Below are positions 16,357 through 25,830 of a stretch of 44,023 nt of DNA, piece after piece. Each line of letters opens with the position of its first letter. Positions within the stretch are counted from its first letter, which is position 1. Where the stretch lies: positions 1 through 44,023 of the forward strand of contig CAMAQA010000015.1 of assembly GCA_945860415.1 (NCBI GenBank), read 5' to 3'. The notes beneath the pieces were generated by a model. The model ran no database searches, was not told where the DNA came from, and worked only from the letters and a program-made list of their open reading frames with translations. The translations under genes and the position numbers were made by a program. The DNA is from Bacteriovorax stolpii (GTDB lineage: Bacteria > Bdellovibrionota > UBA1018).

Positions 16357-18601
16357 TCACTGTGAAATCCAGGGCGCCCGAGAGGGTCTCGACGCGCTGG
16401 TAATCCAAGGTCAGGCAATTGCGCCGAACCCCGTGAGCCTCGTACATGCTCCAGGACCCGACGGAATCGAGGAAATCCAGCGGAAACGCTACCCCCGCTC
16501 CAACGAGGTAACCCCGAGAGTTGCCCCAAAGGGTTCCTCGATCGTCACTTCGGCTTTCGGCGTAGCCCACCAGCGTTCCTCCCGCCCTGATATACGGACG
16601 CGCAAATCGCAGCAGGTTGAATCGATACACGGCGCCAACGCTGGCGGGCACGGTCACGAAGGTAAACTTGGTATTGGAAACCGAGGGGAATGTTCCCCCA
16701 TCCGGGTTTGAAATCGTCTGAGCGAAGTTTCCGGTGGCGCCCTGCCAGGCAAAGCCGAACTGACCAAAAACTCCGACACTCCCCAGAACTTCGCCGTGAA
16801 AAGGCTGAGTTTCATAAAAGAACTGGAGATCCGGAACATACCCCGCCCCATAAAAAGATGAGTAGGTCTGATAGGTGGCAGAAGAGTCGGACCGCACGTC
16901 ACGGTCATGCTTCACCGAAACCGTCAGGCCGAAGGCACTGCCCTGCCGCTCGGCCTTCTTCGGACGAACCCCGGATCTTCCCGCTCGAACGGCCTCGATC
17001 GCACTTCCCGAATCTTCTACCGGTGGAAGCTCGCGCCTCTTCTTTTCAGAATATCCCCGCTCTTCCTTGCCGACTTCGCTTGATCCGGCACGAATGACAT
17101 CAATCAGCGATTCCTGCTCGCCTTGCGGAGCCAGTTTCTTTCTCTCCCGCTCCGTGTAGGACTCTACCGCCTGCTGTCCGGGGGAGGGCGATTCACGTCG
17201 CACCTGCTCGATGAGGGACTCCTCGTCCTGAGCCAGTGCCGAGGCATCAGTCACGATTGCTCCGAGAACTGCGACAACAATGAACAGCGGCAATTGCCTC
17301 ATGGATCGGGGCAACAGCATCAACAGGCCGATGGCCACCACCATCAAGATCCAACCCGGTTGAAGCATCAGCCAGATCCAGGGCTGCAGTGGAGCAAGTG
17401 CCATCAGGACCGGAATGCGAAGTCTGGGCGAGTCCAAAACCCACTGTGCGGCCGCCGGTGACCACCGGTAATAGGCCTGGATAAACATCCTTCCGAGCGC
17501 CGAGCGCGCCAGCACCAAGTCGCGAAATTCACGAAGCAGCAGCACTGCCGGGTCCTTCGCCGAGCGAAATGCCGCAGTCGCGATGAAACACTGACTCTCC
17601 TTGAGAAGCCCCTGAATCGTCGAGCTCTGGACGATGTACGTCGCCTCGGAACAGGCTGTCGAAACTGCTCCCGAGCTGTCCCGTGCATGCACCTTGACCT
17701 GGTACTGATGGTCCGCACCGGTCGTCGTATTGGTAAAGCCACCGATCACAGAGGGGGAACTGAACGGCACGCGCTCATTGATCTGCCCCGGGCTTCCAAT
17801 GGACGCGGGCGGAGCACCATCCTTCGCCAGGACGATGAGCGTATCGATTGGAGCCGCTCCGGTGGTGACGGAGAACGTGCTCGAAAACGCCGATCCATTG
17901 AACGAGATCTGCTGGTCGCCCGGAAAATAGAACTGCGAGACCGTGGGGCAAGATCCCATCTGCGGAACGGCATCCTGGAAATTCAGCGAAACATTCGCTC
18001 GCTCCTCGGTGTCGGCAATCCTTCCAACAGCTCCAGGGCTTTGCTCCTGGCTGATGTAAACTCTCAATGAAAGGCTCGTCGGATTGTTATTGGTCGGAGT
18101 GGTCACGGTCGATCCGGAACATCCGCTGAGACCGTTGGCCTCCTCACAGATATGTCTCGGATAAAATCCAATTCGGATGGTCCCGCCCAAGCCAGAATTG
18201 GAGACGGGATACTTTGCCGCGTAATACAGGCTGTTCGTCCCGACTCCCTGGCACTTGATGGCTGCAGAACAGTCTCCAACAGCTCCTGGCTCGCCCGCAC
18301 GCGCAATCGGCACAGGATCGTCGGAGGCAACGAGCGTCACGACGATGTTCGCTCCTGATGTCAGGCCAGCGAAGGCCCTGTTGGTCGAAACATCGAGATA
18401 GACCAGGTCGTCCGAACCGGACGTACTATCCAGGTTAAAGTCGTGAAACCCAGCATCGGTATCCACGCTGACACCGTCGATCGAATGATAAATGACATCG
18501 CCGACCTTGGAGTAGGGCTCGACTGCACGAATCGTCACAGCCGCGGAAGCCAGGCCGGCCAGAAGAAAAGAAGCAGCCATGCCCAGCGCCAGCCGGCGCA
18601 C
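16322..18601 (-). CDS. CFI-box protein with internal repeats and C-terminal barrel-like domain
   Basis: This is a 759-aa exported protein of unknown function. Residues 1-20 are a signal peptide (LLAGLASA). Residues 21 to about 325 are Ser/Thr/Gly-rich beta-type sequence with paired Cys. At about 334 comes CFIATAAF, followed by LLLREFRDLVLARSALGRMF and YYRWSP, the pattern of the CFI-box-CTERM domain. Two or three membrane-type helices follow (about 390-455). Then come three imperfect repeats with cores ESLIEQVRRES, ESLIDVIRAGS and SAIEAVRAGRS. The last 185 residues are strand-rich and end FSLGLLFEL like an outer-membrane barrel. GTG at 18601 has CGGAG at 6 bases; an upstream frame overlapping asd was rejected. 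It lies between asd and truA. Confidence 0.75.
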   Translation of the reverse strand: MRRLALGMAASFLLAGLASAAVTIRAVEPYSKVGDVIYHSIDGVSVDTDAGFHDFNLDSTSGSDDLVYLDVSTNRAFAGLTSGANIVVTLVASDDPVPIARAGEPGAVGDCSAAIKCQGVGTNSLYYAAKYPVSNSGLGGTIRIGFYPRHICEEANGLSGCSGSTVTTPTNNNPTSLSLRVYISQEQSPGAVGRIADTEERANVSLNFQDAVPQMGSCPTVSQFYFPGDQQISFNGSAFSSTFSVTTGAAPIDTLIVLAKDGAPPASIGSPGQINERVPFSSPSVIGGFTNTTTGADHQYQVKVHARDSSGAVSTACSEATYIVQSSTIQGLLKESQCFIATAAFRSAKDPAVLLLREFRDLVLARSALGRMFIQAYYRWSPAAAQWVLDSPRLRIPVLMALAPLQPWIWLMLQPGWILMVVAIGLLMLLPRSMRQLPLFIVVAVLGAIVTDASALAQDEESLIEQVRRESPSPGQQAVESYTERERKKLAPQGEQESLIDVIRAGSSEVGKEERGYSEKKRRELPPVEDSGSAIEAVRAGRSGVRPKKAERQGSAFGLTVSVKHDRDVRSDSSATYQTYSSFYGAGYVPDLQFFYETQPFHGEVLGSVGVFGQFGFAWQGATGNFAQTISNPDGGTFPSVSNTKFTFVTVPASVGAVYRFNLLRFARPYIRAGGTLVGYAESRSDDRGTLWGNSRGYLVGAGVAFPLDFLDSVGSWSMYEAHGVRRNCLTLDYQRVETLSGALDFTVSGFSLGLLFEL

Positions 18602-18617
18602 GATGACTCCGATTGAA

Positions 18618-19628
18618 TTAGGTTCCGGCGGTCTTGCGAATGCACTCAGCGATCTGAACGGCATTGAGGGCGGCTCCCTTCCTCAGATTGTCGGATACGA
18701 CCCAGAAACACAGGCCGTGATTCACGGACGGATCACGACGCAGGCGACCTACGGCAACGCCATCGCGACCTGCCGTATTGTCATTCATCGGATAAACGTC
18801 ATTTTCTGGCTCATCGAGCACCGAAAGCCCAGTCACCTGCCTCCAGGCGTCCCGCAGGCGCTCGAGAGGCAGCTCCTTCTCAATCTCCACGAAAACCGAC
18901 TCGGCATGAGAGATCAGCGTCGGAACTCGCACCGCAGTCGCGACGATCTTCAGTTCGGGAATTCCGAGAATTTTGCGCGACTCGCGCATGAGCTTCTGCT
19001 CTTCGCTTGTAAAACCGTCAGCCTGAACTTTGCCGATCCTCGGAATCAGGTTGAACGCGATTCGATGCGGAAAGATGGCGGCAGCAGCATCTGAACCCAC
19101 TTGCTCGCGCAACTCGTCCATGGCTGCAGTTCCGGCGCCGCTCACGCTCTGGTAGGTCGACACGACGACCCGGCGGATCCCCGCGAGTTCGTGAATCGTG
19201 CGAAGGGCGACCACCAGCTGAACCGTCGAGCAGTTTGGCCCTGCAAACAAGCGCCTCCCGACACGAATCGACGCCACAAGATCGGCCTCGTTCACCTCAG
19301 GAACAATCAGCGGTACGGCGTCGTCGAGCCGGTAAACGGCAGAGTTATCAACGACCCAGGCTCCGGAGCGGAGCGCCTCAGGAACCCACTCTTTCGAGAT
19401 TTCATCCGAGGCATCGAAAAAAACGAAACTCAAGCCGTTGAAACAGCCGGAGCGCAGAACCTGGCAACTGAAAGAGCGCCCTTGAAACTCCACGAGCTTT
19501 CCTTGGGATCTCTCGGATGCAAACGGACGAATCTCTTCCACCGGAAATCCGCGCTCCTCCAGGATCGACAGGAGCCTGGAGCCCACAGCTCCAGTTGCGC
19601 CGACGACACCGACCCGCTCAGCCGGCAT
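18618..19628 (-). CDS. asd: Aspartate-semialdehyde dehydrogenase
   Basis: Asd reduces aspartyl phosphate to aspartate semialdehyde, feeding lysine/diaminopimelate, threonine and methionine synthesis. The 336-aa length is standard. The N-terminal NADP-binding loop VGATGAVGSRLL, the active-site Cys in GPNCSTVQ (about residue 131), YQSVSGAGTAAMDEL and PTLISHAESVFVEIE are all family hallmarks. ATG at 19628 has GGGAGG 5 bases upstream and overlaps the pssA end by 11 bp. Confidence 0.97.
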   Translation of the reverse strand: MPAERVGVVGATGAVGSRLLSILEERGFPVEEIRPFASERSQGKLVEFQGRSFSCQVLRSGCFNGLSFVFFDASDEISKEWVPEALRSGAWVVDNSAVYRLDDAVPLIVPEVNEADLVASIRVGRRLFAGPNCSTVQLVVALRTIHELAGIRRVVVSTYQSVSGAGTAAMDELREQVGSDAAAAIFPHRIAFNLIPRIGKVQADGFTSEEQKLMRESRKILGIPELKIVATAVRVPTLISHAESVFVEIEKELPLERLRDAWRQVTGLSVLDEPENDVYPMNDNTAGRDGVAVGRLRRDPSVNHGLCFWVVSDNLRKGAALNAVQIAECIRKTAGT

Positions 19629-20364
19629 CCTGGCCTCCCGGGCTCGGGGCGGGTTCGGAAGGAGCCCTGAGCAGGCCGAAGTGAACGAGAATATTCCAGA
19701 CAATGCTTGCCATGATGTACAGGCAACCCACGACGAAAAGAGTGATCTCCGGCTGCATCAGAATGACCATCACAGAGAGCAGACCCACGAACAGCATTCC
19801 AAACCCACCACGAGAGCGCCAGTGGAACTCCTTGAAGGAAGGAAACGCGAGCGAACTCACCATCAGCATCGCAAGTGAGATGGCTAGAAACAGCATCCAT
19901 CCCGTCTTAGCAATGGGGTCCAGTCCCCTGTACAAAATGAAAATGACAAAGAAGGCCACCATGTTTGCGGCAGCCGGCGTGGGCAGGCCTTGGAAAAAAT
20001 TCTTAGGCAGCTTGGAAGCAGTCACATTGAAACGGGCAAGCCTCAGCGCACTGCATAGTGTGAATAGGAACGAGATCATCAGTCCCGCCCGACCCAGCGC
20101 CCCAAGGGCGAACTGATGAAGCAGGATGCCGGGCGCAATTCCGAAGGAAGTCAAATCCGACAGGCTGTCGTATTGCACTCCAAACGAGCTCGTCGCTTTA
20201 GCCATTCGCGCAATTCGACCATCGAGAGCATCGAAAATCGCGGCAACGAAAAGTGCCCAGGCAGCGGTTTGAAAGTCGCCCTGGCAGGAAGAAACCACGG
20301 AGAGAAAGCCACAGAACAGATTGCCCGTCGTGATGACGTTGGGGACGAGATAGATCTTCCGCAT
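19618..20364 (-). CDS. pssA: CDP-diacylglycerol-serine O-phosphatidyltransferase
   Basis: PssA makes phosphatidylserine from CDP-diacylglycerol and serine in the inner membrane. The 248-aa protein has the CDP-alcohol phosphotransferase motif DGRIARMAKATSSFGVQYDSLSD, matching DGxxAR-x8-G-x3-D-x3-D, near residues 45-67. It begins RKIYLVPNVITTGNLFCGFLS as in subclass II PssA and has six or so membrane helices. ATG at 20364 was chosen by homology to that N-terminus; the ribosome binding site is weak. CdsA, which makes its substrate, is encoded in the same cluster. Confidence 0.95.
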   Translation of the reverse strand: MRKIYLVPNVITTGNLFCGFLSVVSSCQGDFQTAAWALFVAAIFDALDGRIARMAKATSSFGVQYDSLSDLTSFGIAPGILLHQFALGALGRAGLMISFLFTLCSALRLARFNVTASKLPKNFFQGLPTPAAANMVAFFVIFILYRGLDPIAKTGWMLFLAISLAMLMVSSLAFPSFKEFHWRSRGGFGMLFVGLLSVMVILMQPEITLFVVGCLYIMASIVWNILVHFGLLRAPSEPAPSPGGQDAG

Positions 20365-20374
20365 GAGCGGAAGA

Positions 20375-21178
20375 CTACCCGCCCCCGATTGGATTCCGCA
20401 ATGCATTTTCCCGGGCGCGAAGGTGCAATTCCGCATCAGAAACCCGGAGATACACGGGATGGACATCCAAGGCGGCAACTGCTGCTCCACCCTTCCATTC
20501 TCGGACAACCAGCTGGGCAAGAGCCGTTGGAATCTCCTGCAGAGAAGAACCTTCAATGACCTGCCACTGCTCCGATGAGAAGAGGTCCGCCAGAACGGGA
20601 TGTGACCTCCACGAATCCGGCAGGATGGCATGGCACTCCGAAACGGGTCCACCCGACCCCGACTCAAACCAGCGCTGAAGATGATCCTGGAGTGACGTGA
20701 TCTTCGTCACCAGCTCTGACGACGTTCCACCTTCGGACGAACTCATCCTGCAGTAGATCTCACCCATGCACGCGTCCGAACAAACCAGGATTGGCAGGCT
20801 CGAGTGTCCACTCGAGCGGCGCCATGCCGCTTCCAATATCTCGAGGCTTGAAACAGGCACGAGGGGCGTGCCTTGAATCTGTCCCAAGGTCCGCGCAGTC
20901 GTCAGGCCAATGCGTATCCCCGTGAAGCTTCCCGGACCCACTCCGACGCCCCAGGCGCTGATTTCAGAAATATTCCACGCGCACTTCTCCAGAGCCTCTG
21001 AAAGTCCGAGAAGAAGGCCTTCTGAATGCTGCTTCTGGTCCACATCCAAAACTTGGGCACTGCGGATCACTGGAGCCTCGGCTTCAGACGGAATCTCAGC
21101 AGCAAACAGATAACCTCGACGCCCCGAGGTGTCCCACCCGAGGATCTTTGCCGGATAGTGGATCTCGCGCCCCGGCAT
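20375..21178 (-). CDS. tsaB: tRNA threonylcarbamoyladenosine protein TsaB
   Basis: TsaB is the non-catalytic partner of TsaD in making t6A37 on tRNAs that read ANN codons. The 267-aa protein begins ILGWDTSG.RGY and carries the diagnostic GVGVGPGSFTGIRIGLTTARTL block (about residues 76-97) and PVSSLEILEAA. The C-terminal PVYLRVSDAE is also typical. Its ATG shares a base with the rseP stop codon (TAATG), indicating translational coupling. Confidence 0.94.
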   Translation of the reverse strand: MPGREIHYPAKILGWDTSGRRGYLFAAEIPSEAEAPVIRSAQVLDVDQKQHSEGLLLGLSEALEKCAWNISEISAWGVGVGPGSFTGIRIGLTTARTLGQIQGTPLVPVSSLEILEAAWRRSSGHSSLPILVCSDACMGEIYCRMSSSEGGTSSELVTKITSLQDHLQRWFESGSGGPVSECHAILPDSWRSHPVLADLFSSEQWQVIEGSSLQEIPTALAQLVVREWKGGAAVAALDVHPVYLRVSDAELHLRARENALRNPIGGG

Positions 21179-22800
21179 TAAAACAGCCGGGTGAAGTCAT
21201 TCCTCATGACGATCACCATGAGGAGCAGAACCAGAGCCAATCCCACCTGTTGGATGATTTCGAGCTGACGCATCTGAAGCGGCTTTCCTCGAATCGCCTC
21301 GACTCCGAGAAGCATGATGTGACCGCCATCCAGCACCGGAATCGGAAGGATATTCAGGACGCCGAGGCCGATGGAAAGAATAGCCATCGTGCCGAGGAAC
21401 GTAATGAGTCCTCGCGCCATGGACTCGCCGGCAATCTTGCCGATCAGGATCGGGCCTCCCAGCGTGCGAACGCTGACGTCACCGACCACCATTTTTCCGA
21501 GCGAAACCAGGTTGCGCCAGGACAACGTCACCATCTTCGATACACCTTCATATGCGACGACAAACGGATTGAAAGTGCGTTCGATCAGCACCTCGGGACG
21601 GGTCCACGACAGCATCGGGTAGATGCCAACCGTGAACTGCCGGGTTTTCGCCAGCTCGGGATCGCGACTGGTCGTTTCCGAAGGAACAGCCTCCTGCTCC
21701 ATCATCCGGCCGGATCGCTCCCAGGAAATCTTCAACTTTCCAGTGGACTCTCCCCCCTTCTGCACCTGATCGCGGAGTTCGAAAAACGAACGGATTGCAA
21801 CGCCGTCGATGGTGACTACGCGGTCACCTTTGGTCAGTCCGATCGTAGCGGCAGGAGACTTGTCGACCACTTTCTCGACGAACAGTTCGGAGCTGTGGAC
21901 TCCAGTCTCTTCCCCCAGGCTCTGAGACTGCTTCGAACGTACGAAGCTCAACGTCAGAACGTCCTTTTTTCCAGAAAGAACTTTCAGGTCGACCGCCTCG
22001 CCCGGCTGAGTGGCAGAAAAGAGATCATCCACCTGCTCGAAATTTTCAACAGGTCGGCCATTCCAGCTCTGAATGCGATCCCCCGTCTTGATGCCGACCT
22101 TGCCAGCGGGAGATTCCGGATTCGAAATGCCGACTACCGGCTCGCGAGCAGCAGGAAAGATTCCAGGCAGATGGCCCACCTGGGTCTTCTCGCCAAAGGC
22201 GGAGTATCCGGATTCGCTTCCAGCCTGAACCGTCAGAGTAAGCGGTTCAGGAGCGCCGGTTCGCTCGATCTTCAGCTCAATCGGCTTACCGGGATGATCC
22301 AGAAGCTCAGTTTCGATGTCCTCGAACTTCGAGATCGGAGTTCCAGACACAGATATGATCTTGTCTCCCGACTTGAGGCCGGATTGCGCGGCGAGCGAGC
22401 CCGGAAGTACACGCCCTATCCGACTGGTGACATGCTCTTCGCCGATCACCTGGATGGCCATGAACAGAAGAGCCGCAAAGATGAAGTTGAACAATGGCCC
22501 GCCGAAGAAGATGAAAAAACGCTTCCAACGGGCCTGCTTTTGCAATGACCGAGACGCCAGCTCAGGCGGCAGCTCCTGTCCGGGCTCCTCGCCCAGGAGC
22601 TTGACATATCCACCGAGCGGAATCGCCGAAAGGCACCACTCGGTCTCGCCACGCTGACGCGACCAGATCTTCGGGCCAAAGCCGACAGAGAAAACCTCCG
22701 CCTTCACCCCGAAGATGCGCGCAAAGATATAATGGCCAAATTCGTGAACCACCACGAGCGGGCCAAGAATGCAGATGAATCCAATGATGGAGAGGATCAC
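21178..22800 (-). CDS. rseP: RseP-family site-2 zinc metalloprotease with three PDZ domains
   Basis: RseP cuts transmembrane anti-sigma factors and signal-peptide remnants within the membrane. The 540-aa protein has the zinc motif HEFGH (19-23) in the first helix and the C-terminal LNILPIPVLDGGH motif supplying the third ligand. Between them are three PDZ-like modules: GRVLPGSLAAQSGLKSGDKI, NPESPAGKVGIKTGDRI and DKSPAATIGLTKGDRVV. E. coli RseP (about 450 aa) has two, which explains the extra length. GTG at 22800 was chosen (AAAGG at 7 bases); a TTG at 22860 would overlap cdsA. No dxr gene lies between cdsA and rseP, unlike in some relatives. Confidence 0.93.
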   Translation of the reverse strand: MILSIIGFICILGPLVVVHEFGHYIFARIFGVKAEVFSVGFGPKIWSRQRGETEWCLSAIPLGGYVKLLGEEPGQELPPELASRSLQKQARWKRFFIFFGGPLFNFIFAALLFMAIQVIGEEHVTSRIGRVLPGSLAAQSGLKSGDKIISVSGTPISKFEDIETELLDHPGKPIELKIERTGAPEPLTLTVQAGSESGYSAFGEKTQVGHLPGIFPAAREPVVGISNPESPAGKVGIKTGDRIQSWNGRPVENFEQVDDLFSATQPGEAVDLKVLSGKKDVLTLSFVRSKQSQSLGEETGVHSSELFVEKVVDKSPAATIGLTKGDRVVTIDGVAIRSFFELRDQVQKGGESTGKLKISWERSGRMMEQEAVPSETTSRDPELAKTRQFTVGIYPMLSWTRPEVLIERTFNPFVVAYEGVSKMVTLSWRNLVSLGKMVVGDVSVRTLGGPILIGKIAGESMARGLITFLGTMAILSIGLGVLNILPIPVLDGGHIMLLGVEAIRGKPLQMRQLEIIQQVGLALVLLLMVIVMRNDFTRLF

Positions 22801-22838
22801 GGTGTAACCTTTGAGTCCTTTCGCCGAAAGCCGGCAGC

Positions 22839-23666
22839 CTAACCCAGTGTCCGAATACAAAGATACATCACAGGGGCACTCACTACGAGCCCATCAAATC
22901 GATCCAGCACTCCCCCGTGCCCTGGAAGCAGGTGGCCCGAATCCTTCCTTTGGAACGCCCGCTTGATCAGGCTTTCGCAAAGATCGCCCAGCTGTGCCGA
23001 AGTGCCAACGAGGACTGGACCAACAAACACAAACGCCCAGGACATGGCGGGAAAGGCAACCAGCTTGAACAGGAGCGTCACTATGAACGACCCCGCCATG
23101 CCGCCCCAAGCCCCTTCCCACGTCTTCTTGGGGCTGATGGCAGGATAGAGCCTAGTCTTACCCTTTCGCAGGCCCACAAAGTAAGCTGCCGAGTCTCCCA
23201 CCCAGTTGATCAGGAAAAACACCAGCAGCCAGCGGGCCCCGTGAGCCTGATCCCGGATCAGCGGAAGGAACAAGGGCAGAAACCCAACATAAAGAACGCC
23301 GAACAGCCCATATACCAGCTCTCGAAGATGCCGCTCGAGCAGCTCGGGCGCGCTCGCATGGCGCGAAGCTGTTGCAAGGAAATAAAAGAACAGACCGAGA
23401 AACGAAGTCAGAAGGAGCTCATACTCCATCCGAGGTACGATGGCCGAAAAGAAGCCCACCAGCCACACGACCCCCAGGAAAACCTGTCGCTTCTCCACTC
23501 GATCATCAAGAGAAAGCACGATGGAGAGGAATTCATTGGTCATGAGCAGAGCGAGAATGACGGCAACAAGCGCTGTTCCCCAAGTTCCCAACCCCAATGT
23601 CAGCCCAAGGAGTACAGCACCACCCAGGGCACCGGTCTTCAGTCGACTCTTGAGCTCGGGCCTCAT
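22839..23666 (-). CDS. cdsA: Phosphatidate cytidylyltransferase CdsA
   Basis: CdsA makes CDP-diacylglycerol from phosphatidic acid and CTP, the precursor of all phospholipids here. The 275-aa membrane protein has seven to eight hydrophobic segments. The C-terminal signature SPKKTWEGAWGG, QLGDLCESLIKRAFQRKDSG and LPGHGGVLDRFDGL is complete. Its ATG overlaps the uppS stop (ATGA). Confidence 0.96.
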   Translation of the reverse strand: MRPELKSRLKTGALGGAVLLGLTLGLGTWGTALVAVILALLMTNEFLSIVLSLDDRVEKRQVFLGVVWLVGFFSAIVPRMEYELLLTSFLGLFFYFLATASRHASAPELLERHLRELVYGLFGVLYVGFLPLFLPLIRDQAHGARWLLVFFLINWVGDSAAYFVGLRKGKTRLYPAISPKKTWEGAWGGMAGSFIVTLLFKLVAFPAMSWAFVFVGPVLVGTSAQLGDLCESLIKRAFQRKDSGHLLPGHGGVLDRFDGLVVSAPVMYLCIRTLG

Positions 23667-24409
23667 GTTCTGGACTCCTGTGGGGTTTCACTTGGGCGGG
23701 CGCCTTCCACTCCGCCGAACCGGCGTTTTCTAGAACTGAACTGCTGGACTGCGCGGCGCAGGTCGCCAGCTGTGAATTCAGGCCACGGTTTATTCACGAA
23801 TGTGAGTTCCGCATAGGCCGCCTGCCATAAAAGGAAATTACTCAGCCTTTGTTCTCCGCTGGTCCTGAGCACCAGATCCACATCCGCGAGAGAACCCAGT
23901 GGGGCCGTATCGAGGAACTGTGAAAACAGATCCTCTGTCATCTGCTCAGGCTTCATCGATCCTTCAAAGCACTCACGAGCGAATGCCCTTGCAGCCCGAA
24001 TGATCTCATCACGGGCACCGTAAGAGACTGCGATCGTCAGCTGAAGCCCGGTACATTTCTCGAGTGCGCACTCCGTTTCACGAATAGCTGAGAGAACCGC
24101 CGGCGATAGTCGCGAACGGTCTCCAATCACTCGAAATTGAACATTGCTGCGCAGTAGAGCTGGAGTCTCTACCTTCAAGAATCGCCTCAGGAGGCGCCAG
24201 AGAACCTCACGCTCAGCTTCAGGTCGCTTCCAATTTTCGGTGGAAAACGCGTAAAGCGTCAACGCCGAAAGACCGAGATTTCCGGCCTCTTGGACCACCT
24301 CTTGAACGCGCCTCACCCCACGGACATGACCAAAAAATCGAGCGTGGCCGCGACTTCGCGCCCACCTTCCGTTTCCGTCCATGATGATTGCGACGTGTAA
24401 AGGACCCAT
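23663..24409 (-). CDS. uppS: Undecaprenyl diphosphate synthase (isoprenyl transferase)
   Basis: UppS elongates farnesyl diphosphate to the C55 carrier lipid for peptidoglycan and other polymers. The 248-aa protein carries the catalytic motif IMDGNGRWA (Asp at residue 11), LYAFSTENWKRP, the NVQFRVIGD segment and DLVLRTSGEQRLSNFLLWQAAYAEL, the UppS signature. ATG at 24409 has GGAG 4 bases upstream. It is 25 bp after frr and overlaps cdsA. Confidence 0.96.
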   Translation of the reverse strand: MGPLHVAIIMDGNGRWARSRGHARFFGHVRGVRRVQEVVQEAGNLGLSALTLYAFSTENWKRPEAEREVLWRLLRRFLKVETPALLRSNVQFRVIGDRSRLSPAVLSAIRETECALEKCTGLQLTIAVSYGARDEIIRAARAFARECFEGSMKPEQMTEDLFSQFLDTAPLGSLADVDLVLRTSGEQRLSNFLLWQAAYAELTFVNKPWPEFTAGDLRRAVQQFSSRKRRFGGVEGARPSETPQESRT

Positions 24410-24434
24410 GAAGCTCCATCGTTTCCCGAAGGAA

Positions 24435-24983
24435 CTAGATGGTCATGATCTCCTTTTCCTTGGCGGCGACAACCTTGTCGACTTCGGCGACCTTCTCATC
24501 AGTCTTCTTCTGGATGACGTCCATCTGCTTCTTGGCTTCGTCTTCCGGCATCGACTTGTCCTTCTTCACTAGTTCATTGGCGTCTCGGCGCTGGTTGCGG
24601 ATGGCCACCTTGGCTTCTTCACCCATCTTCTTGAGAATTTTGACCATCTCCTTGCGCCGCTCTTCCGTCATCGGAGGCAAAGAGATGCGGATGACCTTGC
24701 CGTCGTTCTGGGGCGTCAGGCCGATGTTCGCGGCGAGAATCGCCTTCTCGATGGCCCCAATGGTGCCCTGCTCCCAGGGCGTGATCTGAAGAGTGCGCGC
24801 GTCCGGAGTCGTCACGTTGGCGACCTGGTTCACGGGAACGCTGGAGCCGTAGTAGTCCACATGAACGGGCTCCAAAAGCGCGGTCGAGGCACGGCCAGTG
24901 CGCAGCTTCGCGAGGTCACCCTTGAGAGACGTGATGTGCTTGTCCATTCCTTGAGACATCTGATCGACGACTGCATTTGACAT
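24435..24983 (-). CDS. frr: Ribosome recycling factor
   Basis: Frr splits post-termination ribosomes together with EF-G. The 182-aa protein shows the family core LRTGRASTALLEPVHVDYYG, TPDARTLQITPWE and IRISLPPMTEERRKEMVK. Two ATG codons lie 6 bp apart. The second (24983) has GAGAGGAA at a workable distance and was chosen. The pyrH stop is 14 bp upstream. Confidence 0.97.
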   Translation of the reverse strand: MSNAVVDQMSQGMDKHITSLKGDLAKLRTGRASTALLEPVHVDYYGSSVPVNQVANVTTPDARTLQITPWEQGTIGAIEKAILAANIGLTPQNDGKVIRISLPPMTEERRKEMVKILKKMGEEAKVAIRNQRRDANELVKKDKSMPEDEAKKQMDVIQKKTDEKVAEVDKVVAAKEKEIMTI

Positions 24984-24997
24984 GGTCATTTCCTCTC

Positions 24998-25744
<747 letters not shown>

Positions 25745-25788
25745 CTATGCGGTTCTCTAACGACAGATCAGTGAACTCAGCGAACGGG

Positions 25789-25817
25789 GGTGGAGCAGCC
25801 GCTGCGGCCACTCCACC
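25789..25817 (-). terminator. Hairpin in the tsf-pyrH gap
   Basis: GGTGGAG/CTCCACC (7 bp) with inner pairing GCCGC/GCGGC gives a strong stem. There is no T-run. It lies 14 bp after the tsf stop and could be a partial terminator or mRNA-stability element that lowers pyrH and downstream expression relative to rpsB-tsf. Confidence 0.5.
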
Positions 25818-25830
25818 ACGCATTCCTGGA

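Noticed and set aside
18602-18664. Start of the CFI-box gene inside asd
   Set aside because: It would add 21 residues before a clean signal peptide and overlap asd. GTG 18601 has a well-spaced ribosome binding site.
22801-22860. TTG start giving a 560-aa RseP
   Set aside because: It overlaps cdsA and adds residues before the first membrane helix that the family lacks.
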